This document shows positions 1 to 8,378 of a DNA stretch of 64,000 bases, in pieces; positions within the stretch are counted from its first letter, which is position 1; the number at the start of each line of letters is the position of its first letter. The DNA is from Hydromicrobium sp964517765. GTDB lineage: Bacteria; Actinomycetota; Humimicrobiia; Humimicrobiales; Humimicrobiaceae. Both the position numbers and the translations under genes were made by a program. The stretch lies in contig CAZFEN010000003.1 in assembly GCA_964517765.1 (NCBI GenBank), forward strand, positions 22,456 to 86,455, in the 5' to 3' direction. Below the pieces are notes generated by a model. That model made no database searches. It was given only the letters and a program-made list of their open reading frames with translations, and was not told where the DNA came from.

Positions 1-1027
1 CGGCGATCGCATTTGCGATACTTTTGGTTCCATTTTCAAAATTGGACCATTCAAAGACACCCACCGGACCATTCCAGAAGATGGTTCGTGCAACAGAAAT
101 TTCTTTTTTAAACAATTCTATGCTTTTATCTCCGATATCCATCCCCATCCAGTCTACCGGTATTGATTGTATTGATACAAGTTTTTTCTCTGCACTACTA
201 TCAAATTCTTTTGCAATTACGATGTCTACAGGCAGTATTAAATTTACATTATCTTTTTTAGCCAGGGCCAGCATTTCTCTGGCAAAATCAATCTGATCAT
301 CCTCACAAATCGATTTACCTATTTCATACCCTTTAGCTTTTAAGAAAGTATAAGTCATTCCACCGCCCAACATCAGACTGTCCACCTTGCCAAGCAAGTT
401 TCTTATAACCTGTATTTTATCCGAAACTTTACTCCCGCCGAGAATTGTCAGAAAAGGCCTTTGTGGTGATTCCAGAAGAGATGTCAGGACTTCAATTTCT
501 TTCTTCATTAAAAATCCCGCTACTGCAGGAAGATATTTCGTCACTCCGGCAACAGATGCATGTGCCCGATGCGCAGCGCCAAAAGCATCATCGACATATA
601 TATCAGCCAGTGATGCAAGAGATTTTGAGAATTCGTCGTCATTGGCTTTTTCTCCGGGATCAAATCTCAGATTTTCAAGCATTACAATTTCACCATATTC
701 CATTTCATTATCTATATATTCTTTGATTTCCGGTGAATAAATACTATCAAATTTTTTGACTTTTTTACCCACCAGTTCACCGAGTCTTTTTGCTGCGGGA
801 TCCAGTTTGAATTTAGCCTCGACTGTTCCTTTTGGCCGCCCGAGATGTGACATCAATATGATCTTTGCATTTTTTTCGATAAGATAATTTATAGTCGGTA
901 GTGATAAACTTATTCTGGTATCATCTACTACATTCAGGTTATCGTCCAGGGGAACATTATAATCTACCCTTACCAGGACTCTCTTGTTTGTGACATCTAT
1001 ATCTTCTATTGTTTTTTTATTAAACAT
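1..1027 (-). CDS. pgk: Phosphoglycerate kinase, 3' end outside window
   Basis: Transfers phosphate from 1,3-bisphosphoglycerate to ADP in cytosolic glycolysis. The reading frame opens at an ATG at 1025-1027, preceded by a GGTGG-type ribosome site, and stays open to the window edge, giving 342 codons. Visible family motifs are RVDYNVP (residues 20-26), HLGRPKG (61-67), GGSKVSDKI in the middle and WNGPVGVFE near 318-326. The family is about 395 residues long, so roughly 55 C-terminal residues, including the GGGD nucleotide loop, lie beyond the edge. It follows gap with a 69-base spacer holding a 14-bp hairpin, the usual gap-pgk pairing. Confidence 0.96.
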   Translation of the reverse strand, partial: MFNKKTIEDIDVTNKRVLVRVDYNVPLDDNLNVVDDTRISLSLPTINYLIEKNAKIILMSHLGRPKGTVEAKFKLDPAAKRLGELVGKKVKKFDSIYSPEIKEYIDNEMEYGEIVMLENLRFDPGEKANDDEFSKSLASLADIYVDDAFGAAHRAHASVAGVTKYLPAVAGFLMKKEIEVLTSLLESPQRPFLTILGGSKVSDKIQVIRNLLGKVDSLMLGGGMTYTFLKAKGYEIGKSICEDDQIDFAREMLALAKKDNVNLILPVDIVIAKEFDSSAEKKLVSIQSIPVDWMGMDIGDKSIELFKKEISVARTIFWNGPVGVFEWSNFENGTKSIANAIA

Positions 1028-1050
1028 TTTTACCACCAGAATTTAACTTT

Positions 1051-1087
1051 ATAAATAACCGGGGCTTAATTGACCCCGGTTATTTAT
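1051..1087 (-). terminator. Strong gap-pgk intercistronic hairpin
   Basis: Perfect 14-bp inverted repeat with arms 1051-1064 and 1074-1087 around a 9-base loop, core CCGGGG/CCCCGG. Read on the minus strand (the direction of gap and pgk) it is followed by an A/T mixture rather than a clean U run. Read on the plus strand it is followed by a T-rich tract and looks like a real terminator. It may be a partial terminator or mRNA-stabilising stem that sets the gap:pgk ratio, and it may also stop antisense transcription entering gap. Confidence 0.7.
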
Positions 1088-1096
1088 TTTTTTTAT

Positions 1097-2110
1097 TTAT
1101 TTCATAATATAATTTATCAAATCATATAATCTGCTTGAATATCCCCATTCATTATCATACCAGGATAAGACTTTCACCATCTTTTCTTTCGTTAAAGTAC
1201 TTAATGAATCAAAGACCGTGGAATATGAATCTCCTACAACATCCACTGATACAATCGGATCTTCGCAGTATTTTAATATTCCTTTAAACCCCGGTTCGGC
1301 AGAAGCCTTTTTAAAAGCATTGTTTACATCTTCAACCGAGCAATCATTCTCTACCTCTACTACCAGATCGATAAGAGATCCCACAGCTACCGGTATCCTG
1401 ACAGCAATACCATCCAATTTACCGTTTAGTTCCGGAATCACCAGACCTATTGCACTTGCAGCACCTGTAGATGTAGGTATGGCTGATAAAGCAGCTGCTC
1501 TTGCCCTCCTGAAGTCCTTGTGGGGAAGATCGAGTATTCGTTGATCATTCGTATAAGCATGTATGGTAGTCATAAAACCATTTTTTATAATAAAATTCTC
1601 ATGAAGAACCTTACATACCGGAGCCAGTGCATTTGTGGTACATGAGGCATTCGAAATTATATTATGTTTTTCTTTGTCATAGCTTTCCTGATTTACTCCA
1701 AGTACAATTGTTATGTCAGCTCCGCCCTTTTTCATAGGTGCAGACACAACTACTTTTTTTGCTCCGGCTTTAAGATGCTTTTCGGCACCTTCCCTTGTCG
1801 TAAATATCCCTGTAGATTCCAGGGCAACATCTATTCCAAGGTCCTTCCAGGGAAGAAGTTCCGGATCCTTTACGGAAGTGATCTTTATTTTTTCCCCATT
1901 GACTTCTATGTAACCTTCTCCTGCTTTGACTTCAGCATCCAGAATCCCGTATATGGAATCATATTTCAGAAGATGAGCAAGAATTTTTGGATCATACAGA
2001 TCGTTCACTGATACTATATCTATATTATTCTCTTTATCATATTTCAGTTTTGCTCTTAAAAACTGTCTGCCTATCCTTCCAAATCCATTAATTCCTACTT
2101 TTATTGCCAT
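1097..2110 (-). CDS. gap: Glyceraldehyde-3-phosphate dehydrogenase, type I
   Basis: NAD-dependent oxidation and phosphorylation of glyceraldehyde 3-phosphate in glycolysis. The product is 337 residues, the normal length. The Rossmann motif INGFGRIGR is at residues 7-15 and an NDL segment (Asp37) favours NAD. The active-site SNASCTTNALAP has its nucleophilic Cys at 157, and the general base His is at 184 in the TIHAYT segment. The ATG is preceded by a strong GGGAGG site. A 187-base spacer separates it from rapZ, so it probably has its own promoter, although I could not pick a convincing one. In actinobacteria whiA and yvcK normally sit in that spacer. Confidence 0.98.
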   Translation of the reverse strand: MAIKVGINGFGRIGRQFLRAKLKYDKENNIDIVSVNDLYDPKILAHLLKYDSIYGILDAEVKAGEGYIEVNGEKIKITSVKDPELLPWKDLGIDVALESTGIFTTREGAEKHLKAGAKKVVVSAPMKKGGADITIVLGVNQESYDKEKHNIISNASCTTNALAPVCKVLHENFIIKNGFMTTIHAYTNDQRILDLPHKDFRRARAAALSAIPTSTGAASAIGLVIPELNGKLDGIAVRIPVAVGSLIDLVVEVENDCSVEDVNNAFKKASAEPGFKGILKYCEDPIVSVDVVGDSYSTVFDSLSTLTKEKMVKVLSWYDNEWGYSSRLYDLINYIMK

Positions 2111-2297
2111 CTCATTCCTCCCCCTTGATAAAATAATAATGATAAGTATTTATTCATATAAATTTATAAAAATATAAGAATATTTTTAATTTCGATATGA
2201 ACCGTGTAATTTTAACAAATTTGATAAAATCAATAAAGCGCAATTTACAATAAATATCTTTTTCCGGAATAAAAATATATCTTTCCAGTTAATACAA

Positions 2298-3158
2298 TCA
2301 AGTTTTGGAAATATCTCTATGAAATAATTTTATGGAGTAACCCTTAAGCTTTAAATATTCAAATATTTTATCGGAAATCACAACCGAACGATGTTTACCG
2401 GCGGTACAGCCTATGCCTATCCCAAGATAACTTTTACCTTCTGCAATATAATTGGGTATTAAAAAATCAAGCATCTTCTCAAATATAGTCAGGAACTCTT
2501 TTGTTTCTTCGCGACATAAAATATAGTCAATCACTTTTTTATTCTTCCCATCAAGGTCCTTTAACTCCTCATTATAAAATGGATTGGGTAAAAACCTTAC
2601 ATCCATCACAACATCCACACTTTCGGGTAAACCAGATTTGTATCCGAATGAAGTGATGGATATTTGCAAGAGTCTGCTTTTTTCTATATCGCTCATCATC
2701 CGATCTGTTATTGCGATACGGAGTTCTTTTGAATTCAAAAGCGTGGTGTCAATCACTACATCCGCTATTTCTCTGAGTCTTCCCATCTTTTCTATCTCTT
2801 TTTCGATTCCCTCTCCAAGATTACCGTCCTCGACCAGCGGGTGCTTTCTTCTGGTCAAAGAATATCTTTTTACAATGGCGCTCTTTGAAGCTCCCAAAAA
2901 CAGGATTTTATAATCTATTTTCATTTCTTTAAGCTTATCGAGGGTCCTGTATATCTCATTAAAAAAATATCCGCTTCTTAAATCTACGGCAAAAGCCATA
3001 TTGCTTATATTCCTATCCTCCGTTGAAAAGTAATCGATAATATTAAGCAGAAGATATGCAGGTAAATTGTCTATGCAATAATAACCTGCATCCTCAAAAT
3101 ACTTGAGTGCTTCGGTCTTTCCGGCGCCGGATAATCCGGTAATTATTACTATCTTCAT
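2298..3158 (-). CDS. rapZ: RapZ/YvcJ-type nucleotide-binding adapter protein
   Basis: P-loop protein of the RapZ family. In Escherichia coli RapZ is an RNase E adapter that senses glucosamine 6-phosphate and controls glmZ; in Gram-positives the role is less clear. The product is 286 residues with Walker A GLSGAGKT at 8-15, the YCIDNLP segment that follows it in the family, and the C-terminal GCTAGKHRSV motif at 250-259. It lies downstream of uvrC and a small membrane protein. In actinobacteria and many Firmicutes rapZ is followed by yvcK and whiA; here gap comes next. Confidence 0.95.
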   Translation of the reverse strand: MKIVIITGLSGAGKTEALKYFEDAGYYCIDNLPAYLLLNIIDYFSTEDRNISNMAFAVDLRSGYFFNEIYRTLDKLKEMKIDYKILFLGASKSAIVKRYSLTRRKHPLVEDGNLGEGIEKEIEKMGRLREIADVVIDTTLLNSKELRIAITDRMMSDIEKSRLLQISITSFGYKSGLPESVDVVMDVRFLPNPFYNEELKDLDGKNKKVIDYILCREETKEFLTIFEKMLDFLIPNYIAEGKSYLGIGIGCTAGKHRSVVISDKIFEYLKLKGYSIKLFHRDISKT

Positions 3159-3235
3159 TTTGTTATTTATTTTCTCTTTTACGCTAATAATACTTTTTTC
3201 TTTTAAAATTGTAACGATACTTAATATACATTATT

Positions 3236-3631
3236 TTAATCTTTTTTGTCCCTTTTTTCCCTAAAGAAAATAATTTTAGATATTACTATACTTAGAATAC
3301 TTATTACCAGTGAACTCCAGACGTATCCCCAGAATCCTTTTATTTCCAATTCCCTGATGATCATATCCACGATCCATAACATACCTGCATTTATGATTAT
3401 ATTAAACAGTCCCAGAGTTAAAATATTAATGGGTAAAGATAAGATTTTAACGATAGGTTTTACAATAAGATTAAACAAACCCAGAAGCAATCCTGCTAAA
3501 AAAGCGACCTTTAATCTGTCCCAGGCAGTATCACCCATTAAATATATGAAAGGAGTCAATAAATATGAAGCGACTGTGATAGAAAAAGTAAGTATCACCC
3601 AGTCAAGAATCCATTTTAACAAATAAACCAC
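3236..3631 (-). CDS. Phage-holin-family-4-like small membrane protein (YvlD type)
   Basis: A 131-residue integral membrane protein with four predicted hydrophobic segments (about residues 8-30, 40-60, 66-88 and 102-122) and a charged C-terminal tail rich in Lys, Arg and Asp. The pattern GLFNLIVKPIVKILSLPINILTLGLFNIIINA is split here for reading as GLFNLIVKPIVK, then LSLPINILTLG; it is typical of the chromosomal 'phage holin family 4' proteins (YvlD-like). Despite the name these are usually host genes, and no phage genes are near. It starts 7 bases after uvrC and is probably in its operon. Function unknown. Confidence 0.8.
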   Translation of the reverse strand: MVYLLKWILDWVILTFSITVASYLLTPFIYLMGDTAWDRLKVAFLAGLLLGLFNLIVKPIVKILSLPINILTLGLFNIIINAGMLWIVDMIIRELEIKGFWGYVWSSLVISILSIVISKIIFFREKRDKKD

Positions 3632-3638
3632 CTATCCT

Positions 3639-5510
3639 TTACCGGTGAATATTTTTGTATATCTTATTTGCATCTTGATAATTCAATCCTTTTATTTTCA
3701 TTAAATCCTTTATTGTTTTATTTCTTAGATCTTCTATCGAGTTTACACTTTCATATACATACTTCTTCTTTTTTTCTCCGATGCCTTTTATTCCATCCAG
3801 TATGGAACCGGTCATATTCTTTTCCCTCAGTCTTCTGTGAAAGTTAACGGCAAACCGGTGTGCTTCATCTCTTGCCTTAATAAGAATCCTTGCATATCTA
3901 TCATGCAAATCAAGCTTTAATCCATCAGGGTATTTATCACAGAATACTACTTCCTCTTTTTTTGCAATACTGATGATATCAATGCCAGCTATATTTTTTT
4001 CAGATAATAATCTTTTTATCGTATTATACTGTGCCTTTCCCCCATCGATTATTATTAGATCGGGCTTTATATAGAAGTTTTCTCTTTTTTTTATTTCTCC
4101 GTTCTCAAGGTATTTAAGTCTCCTTACAACTACTTCGTTTATCATTCTGCAATCATCCTGGCCCTTAACATCTTTTATCTTAAAATACCTGTAATTATCA
4201 GTCAACATTATGCCGTCCAGAGAAACAGACATCGATCCGACAGGAAAAGAATTTTTTAGATTTGAAATATCAAAACATTCTATTCTCCCCGGAACATTGG
4301 CCAATCCAAAAACTTCTTTCAATTTTATGGCATCCTTATAAACATTACTGAGTCCCGTGTCCTTTTCAAACTTTTTTTTCTCAAGATATAATTTTGAATT
4401 TCTGATCACCATCTCCATTATTTTTTTCTTTTCACCTATTTTAGGAACTATTATGTCTATTTTTTTACTTTTCTTTTTACTCAACCAATCCGATATCGAT
4501 ACAGTACTTGTCATATCTGCGGAGCAAAAAATTTTCGACGGAATATCATCTTTATCCGTATAATATTTTTCTATAAATCCCGATAAAATCTCGTTATCTT
4601 CCAGATGTCCGGCATTATTCACAATAAAATTATTGATAATCGCAAGCATCCCGGATCTGTAAGTAAATAAGCTTATTGCCGAATCATCAATACTCCTGGC
4701 GATAGATATGAAATCCCACTTACTGCCGCCGGGAAAGAATATTTTTTGTTCCCTGTAAAGTTTATTTATGTCTTCTATCTTATTTTTAATTTCAGCCGCT
4801 TTTTCAAATTCTTTTTTCTTTGCATAATGATCCATTTTTACTTTCAATTGGGAGGTTATGGTCCTGTCCCTGCCTTTCAGGAATAACATAACATAATCGA
4901 TATTTTTGCCGTACTGCTCCGGAGATACATTGTCAATACATGGTGCCGGACATAGTTTGATATGGTAATTAAGACAGGGCGTATTTACACCTTTCCCCGG
5001 TTTTGCCTTCTTACAATCACGTACCTGAAATATTTTTCTTAAATATTCAAGAGTTTTCCTTACGGCTCTGGCATCCGTATAGGGCCCGAAATATCTGGCA
5101 TCTTTCATGTTCCTGTCTCTGGTCAAAAAAACACGTGGGAATTTTTCCCCTATTGTCACGGCAACAAAAGGATATGATTTATCATCCTTCAGTTCTATAT
5201 TGTATTTTGGTTTATTTTTTTTAATTAGATTACCCTCCAGAATAAGCGCTTCTGTTTCATTATCTGTGACAATATAATCGATAGATTTGATTTTTTTGGC
5301 AAAATCCGACGGTTTGGCGTAAGGAAGTTTAATTCTGTTATCCTGAAAATAACTCTTTACCCTGCTGGAAAGATTCTTTGCTTTGCCTACATAAATAATT
5401 TCATCATGATAATTTTTAAAAATATAGACCCCGGTTTTTCGGGGAAGAATCTTCAAAAGTTCTTTTATTTTACTTTCCTGATTATTGTCATCGATTATTT
5501 TTTTATTCAC
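3639..5510 (-). CDS. uvrC: Excinuclease ABC subunit C
   Basis: Makes both incisions around DNA lesions in nucleotide excision repair, acting on the UvrB-DNA complex. The product is 623 residues, normal length. The N-terminal GIY-YIG nuclease shows GVYIF at 27-31 and IYVGKAKNL at 39-47. A UVR helical hairpin that contacts UvrB lies near 205-240. The RNase H-like 3' nuclease domain contains ECFDIS and a DGG segment, and C-terminal helix-hairpin-helix repeats include GIKGIGEKKKKYV. It starts 7 bases downstream of uvrA, so uvrB, uvrA and uvrC form one repair operon. Its start is not ambiguous. Confidence 0.98.
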   Translation of the reverse strand: MNKKIIDDNNQESKIKELLKILPRKTGVYIFKNYHDEIIYVGKAKNLSSRVKSYFQDNRIKLPYAKPSDFAKKIKSIDYIVTDNETEALILEGNLIKKNKPKYNIELKDDKSYPFVAVTIGEKFPRVFLTRDRNMKDARYFGPYTDARAVRKTLEYLRKIFQVRDCKKAKPGKGVNTPCLNYHIKLCPAPCIDNVSPEQYGKNIDYVMLFLKGRDRTITSQLKVKMDHYAKKKEFEKAAEIKNKIEDINKLYREQKIFFPGGSKWDFISIARSIDDSAISLFTYRSGMLAIINNFIVNNAGHLEDNEILSGFIEKYYTDKDDIPSKIFCSADMTSTVSISDWLSKKKSKKIDIIVPKIGEKKKIMEMVIRNSKLYLEKKKFEKDTGLSNVYKDAIKLKEVFGLANVPGRIECFDISNLKNSFPVGSMSVSLDGIMLTDNYRYFKIKDVKGQDDCRMINEVVVRRLKYLENGEIKKRENFYIKPDLIIIDGGKAQYNTIKRLLSEKNIAGIDIISIAKKEEVVFCDKYPDGLKLDLHDRYARILIKARDEAHRFAVNFHRRLREKNMTGSILDGIKGIGEKKKKYVYESVNSIEDLRNKTIKDLMKIKGLNYQDANKIYKNIHR

Positions 5511-5517
5511 TGCAGAT

Positions 5518-8373
5518 TCACCTGTAGAGCCGTTCCTTCACAAGATTTTTATTCATATACTTTTTTAAAAACTGTCCTGTGTAAGAATCAATATTTTCCG
5601 ATATTTCTTCGGGAGTTCCGAGGGCAATTATTTCTCCGCCCTTATCTCCCCCTTCCGGTCCAAGATCTATAATATAATCGGCGGTTTTTATGACTTCCAG
5701 ATTATGTTCTATCACAAGTACGGTGTTTCCTGCATCTACCAATTTTTTCAATATCGCAAGTAATTTATTTATATCATCGAAGTGAAGTCCCGTAGTAGGT
5801 TCATCAAGCAAATATAATGTACTTCCGGTACTTTTTTTCGAAAGTTCCGTAGACAATTTGACTCTCTGCGCCTCTCCGCCTGATAATGTAGTCGAAGATT
5901 GTCCTAATTTGATATAACCAAGACCCACATCATTAATGAGTTTTAGTTTTCTATTGATTCTCGGAATATTTTCAAAAAAGATCATTGCTTCTTCTACGGT
6001 CATATTCAAAACATCGTCTATATTTTTCCCTTTATATATCACTTCAAGAGTCTCGCGGTTAAATCTCTTTCCTTTACAAACTTCACAGGGAACATAAATA
6101 TCGGGCAGAAAATGCATCTCTATTTTTATAAGTCCGTCCCCATTGCAGAATTCACACCTTCCCCCTTTTACATTAAAACTGAATCTTCCCGGTTTATATC
6201 CTTTGATCCTGGATTCATGTGTTTTTGAGAATAACTCTCTTATATAAGTAAAAACACCCGTATAAGTGGCCGGATTCGATCGGGGTGTTCTTCCTATGGG
6301 AGATTGATCTATAACTATAACTTTATCCAGATTATTATAATTTAATATTCCATCATGTTTTCCCGAATTATAATTTGTCCTCATAAGCAGATTGGAAAGC
6401 GATGGGTATAATATCTCATTTACAAGTGTACTTTTACCTGATCCCGAAACTCCCGTTACGGCAATAAGCTTACCCAGGTCTATCCGAACGTCGATATTCT
6501 TAAGATTATGTTCTCTTGCACCTTTAATAGTAATAAAATTTCCGTTTCCTTTTCTCCGCTCCCCTGGAACAGCTATCGATTTTTCCCCTGATAGATATTT
6601 TCCGGTTATTGATTTCTCGCATGTGTAAATATCTTCCAGGTTTCCGCTGAACACGATTTCCCCTCCATGTATTCCCGCACCGGGCCCGATATCGACTAAA
6701 AAATCCGAACTCCTCATGGTTTCTTCATCATGTTCTATTACTATTATTGTGTTTCCAAGGTCTCTCAACCGTTTCAATGCGTTTATCAATTTCTTGTTAT
6801 CTCTTTGATGGAGACCGATACTCGGTTCATCAAGTATATAAAGGACCCCCACGAGCCCCGATCCTATTTGTGTGGCCAACCTTATCCTCTGAGATTCACC
6901 ACCGGATAAGGTACTGGATTTCCTGTCAAGGGTCAGATACCCCAGCCCTACGTCTTTCAAAAAATTCAGCCTCTCTATTATTTCTTTTATCAGTCTCTCC
7001 CCTATCATTTTTTCTCTATCCGACAGCTTAAGTGATTTTAACCACCCCATACCTTCCTCAACAGTTTTTTCACAGAAATCCGAAATAGAAAGCATGCCAA
7101 TTTTCACTGCAAGGCTTTCCGGCCGGAGTCTCTTACCATTGCATCCTCTGCATGGTTTGCTGCTTATCAATTTTTCTATTTTGATCCTCTGGCTTTCGGA
7201 TTCCGTTTCCAGATATCTTCTGCTTAAATTATTGGCTAGACCTTCGAATTTTATATAATAATGTCTTAATCTGCCCTTATGGTTTATATAACTGAGTTTT
7301 ACCCTTTTACCATCGGTCCCGTATAATATTGTCCTTCTTGCATATTCGTCAAGATCCTTAAAAGGAGTATTTAAATTAAATCCATATTCTTCAGCCAGAC
7401 TTTTCATCAACTGTGAATAATAATTTGAATATCCCATATTAAAGAAAGGGATTGCACCATCCATTATGCTTAAGTCCGGATGTTCCACTATTAAATCAGA
7501 ATCCACTTCTTTGCTTATACCCAGTCCGCTGCATTCCTTGCATGCACCATAAGGACTATTGAAGGAAAACATTCGCGGAGTAAGTTCTTCAAAATCAAGG
7601 CCGCAGTCCACGCAGGAAAAATTTTCCGAGAAGCTTTGTATCTCTCCCGAATCAAGCAATTGAATGTAAACAATACCACCGCTTTCCTTGAGTGATATTT
7701 CTATATCCTCCGAAAGTCTTTTTCTTATATCGGATTTTATTTTTAATCTGTCAATGATTATTTCAATGTTATGTTTAAGGTTTTTATCCAGCTTCAGATC
7801 AAAATTATCTCCAGGCTCGTAAATATTTCCATCTACCCTGACTCTTGCATAACCGTTATTTTTAATATCTTCGAATGTTTTGATATATTCGCCTTTTCTT
7901 CCTCTTACAATAGGTGAAAGGATTTGAAATTTAGTGTTTTCCGGTAATTCCAGAACCCTGTCGACTATCTGATCCACTGTCTGCCTGGTTATACGTTTCC
8001 CGCATCTGTAGCAGTAAGGTACCCCGATTTGAGCATAAAGAACACGGAGATAATCATATATTTCAGTTATCGTTCCCACCGTAGATCTGGGATTCTTTGA
8101 AACACCTTTTTGATTTATAGAAACTGCGGGGGACAGGCCTTCTATTAAATCAACATCCGGTTTTTCCATCTGTCCCAGAAACTGCCTTGCATAAGAAGAA
8201 AGTGATTCTACATATCTTCTCTGTCCTTCGGCATAAATCGTATCAAATGCCAGTGATGATTTTCCCGATCCGCTTACACCGGTAAAAACTACGAATTTAT
8301 TTCTTGGAATTCTTAAATTTATATTTTTAAGGTTATGCTCCCTGGCACCCTTTATTACTATCTCTTCTTTCAT
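5518..8373 (-). CDS. uvrA: Excinuclease ABC subunit A
   Basis: ABC-type ATPase dimer that scans DNA for damage and loads UvrB. The 951-residue length is typical. The first Walker A is GVSGSGKS near residues 34-41, followed by the SYARQFLGQMEKPDVD region, and the second is GVSGSGKST in the C-terminal half. Two LSGGE signature motifs (TLSGGESQR and TLSGGEAQR) and zinc-finger cysteine pairs (CYRC, CKEC, CEFC...CEVC) are present. It is separated from uvrB by 5 bases and from uvrC by 7, so the three are almost certainly co-transcribed. Confidence 0.99.
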   Translation of the reverse strand: MKEEIVIKGAREHNLKNINLRIPRNKFVVFTGVSGSGKSSLAFDTIYAEGQRRYVESLSSYARQFLGQMEKPDVDLIEGLSPAVSINQKGVSKNPRSTVGTITEIYDYLRVLYAQIGVPYCYRCGKRITRQTVDQIVDRVLELPENTKFQILSPIVRGRKGEYIKTFEDIKNNGYARVRVDGNIYEPGDNFDLKLDKNLKHNIEIIIDRLKIKSDIRKRLSEDIEISLKESGGIVYIQLLDSGEIQSFSENFSCVDCGLDFEELTPRMFSFNSPYGACKECSGLGISKEVDSDLIVEHPDLSIMDGAIPFFNMGYSNYYSQLMKSLAEEYGFNLNTPFKDLDEYARRTILYGTDGKRVKLSYINHKGRLRHYYIKFEGLANNLSRRYLETESESQRIKIEKLISSKPCRGCNGKRLRPESLAVKIGMLSISDFCEKTVEEGMGWLKSLKLSDREKMIGERLIKEIIERLNFLKDVGLGYLTLDRKSSTLSGGESQRIRLATQIGSGLVGVLYILDEPSIGLHQRDNKKLINALKRLRDLGNTIIVIEHDEETMRSSDFLVDIGPGAGIHGGEIVFSGNLEDIYTCEKSITGKYLSGEKSIAVPGERRKGNGNFITIKGAREHNLKNIDVRIDLGKLIAVTGVSGSGKSTLVNEILYPSLSNLLMRTNYNSGKHDGILNYNNLDKVIVIDQSPIGRTPRSNPATYTGVFTYIRELFSKTHESRIKGYKPGRFSFNVKGGRCEFCNGDGLIKIEMHFLPDIYVPCEVCKGKRFNRETLEVIYKGKNIDDVLNMTVEEAMIFFENIPRINRKLKLINDVGLGYIKLGQSSTTLSGGEAQRVKLSTELSKKSTGSTLYLLDEPTTGLHFDDINKLLAILKKLVDAGNTVLVIEHNLEVIKTADYIIDLGPEGGDKGGEIIALGTPEEISENIDSYTGQFLKKYMNKNLVKERLYR

Positions 8374-8378
8374 ATATA

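Noticed and set aside
2111..2297. Remnant of yvcK or whiA between rapZ and gap
   Set aside because: The 187 bases are AT-rich with no coding frame in any of the frames inspected that resembles either protein.
3236..3631. Prophage remnant suggested by the phage-holin-type name
   Set aside because: Single chromosomal-type gene inside a DNA repair operon; no integrase, endolysin, capsid or attachment repeat nearby.
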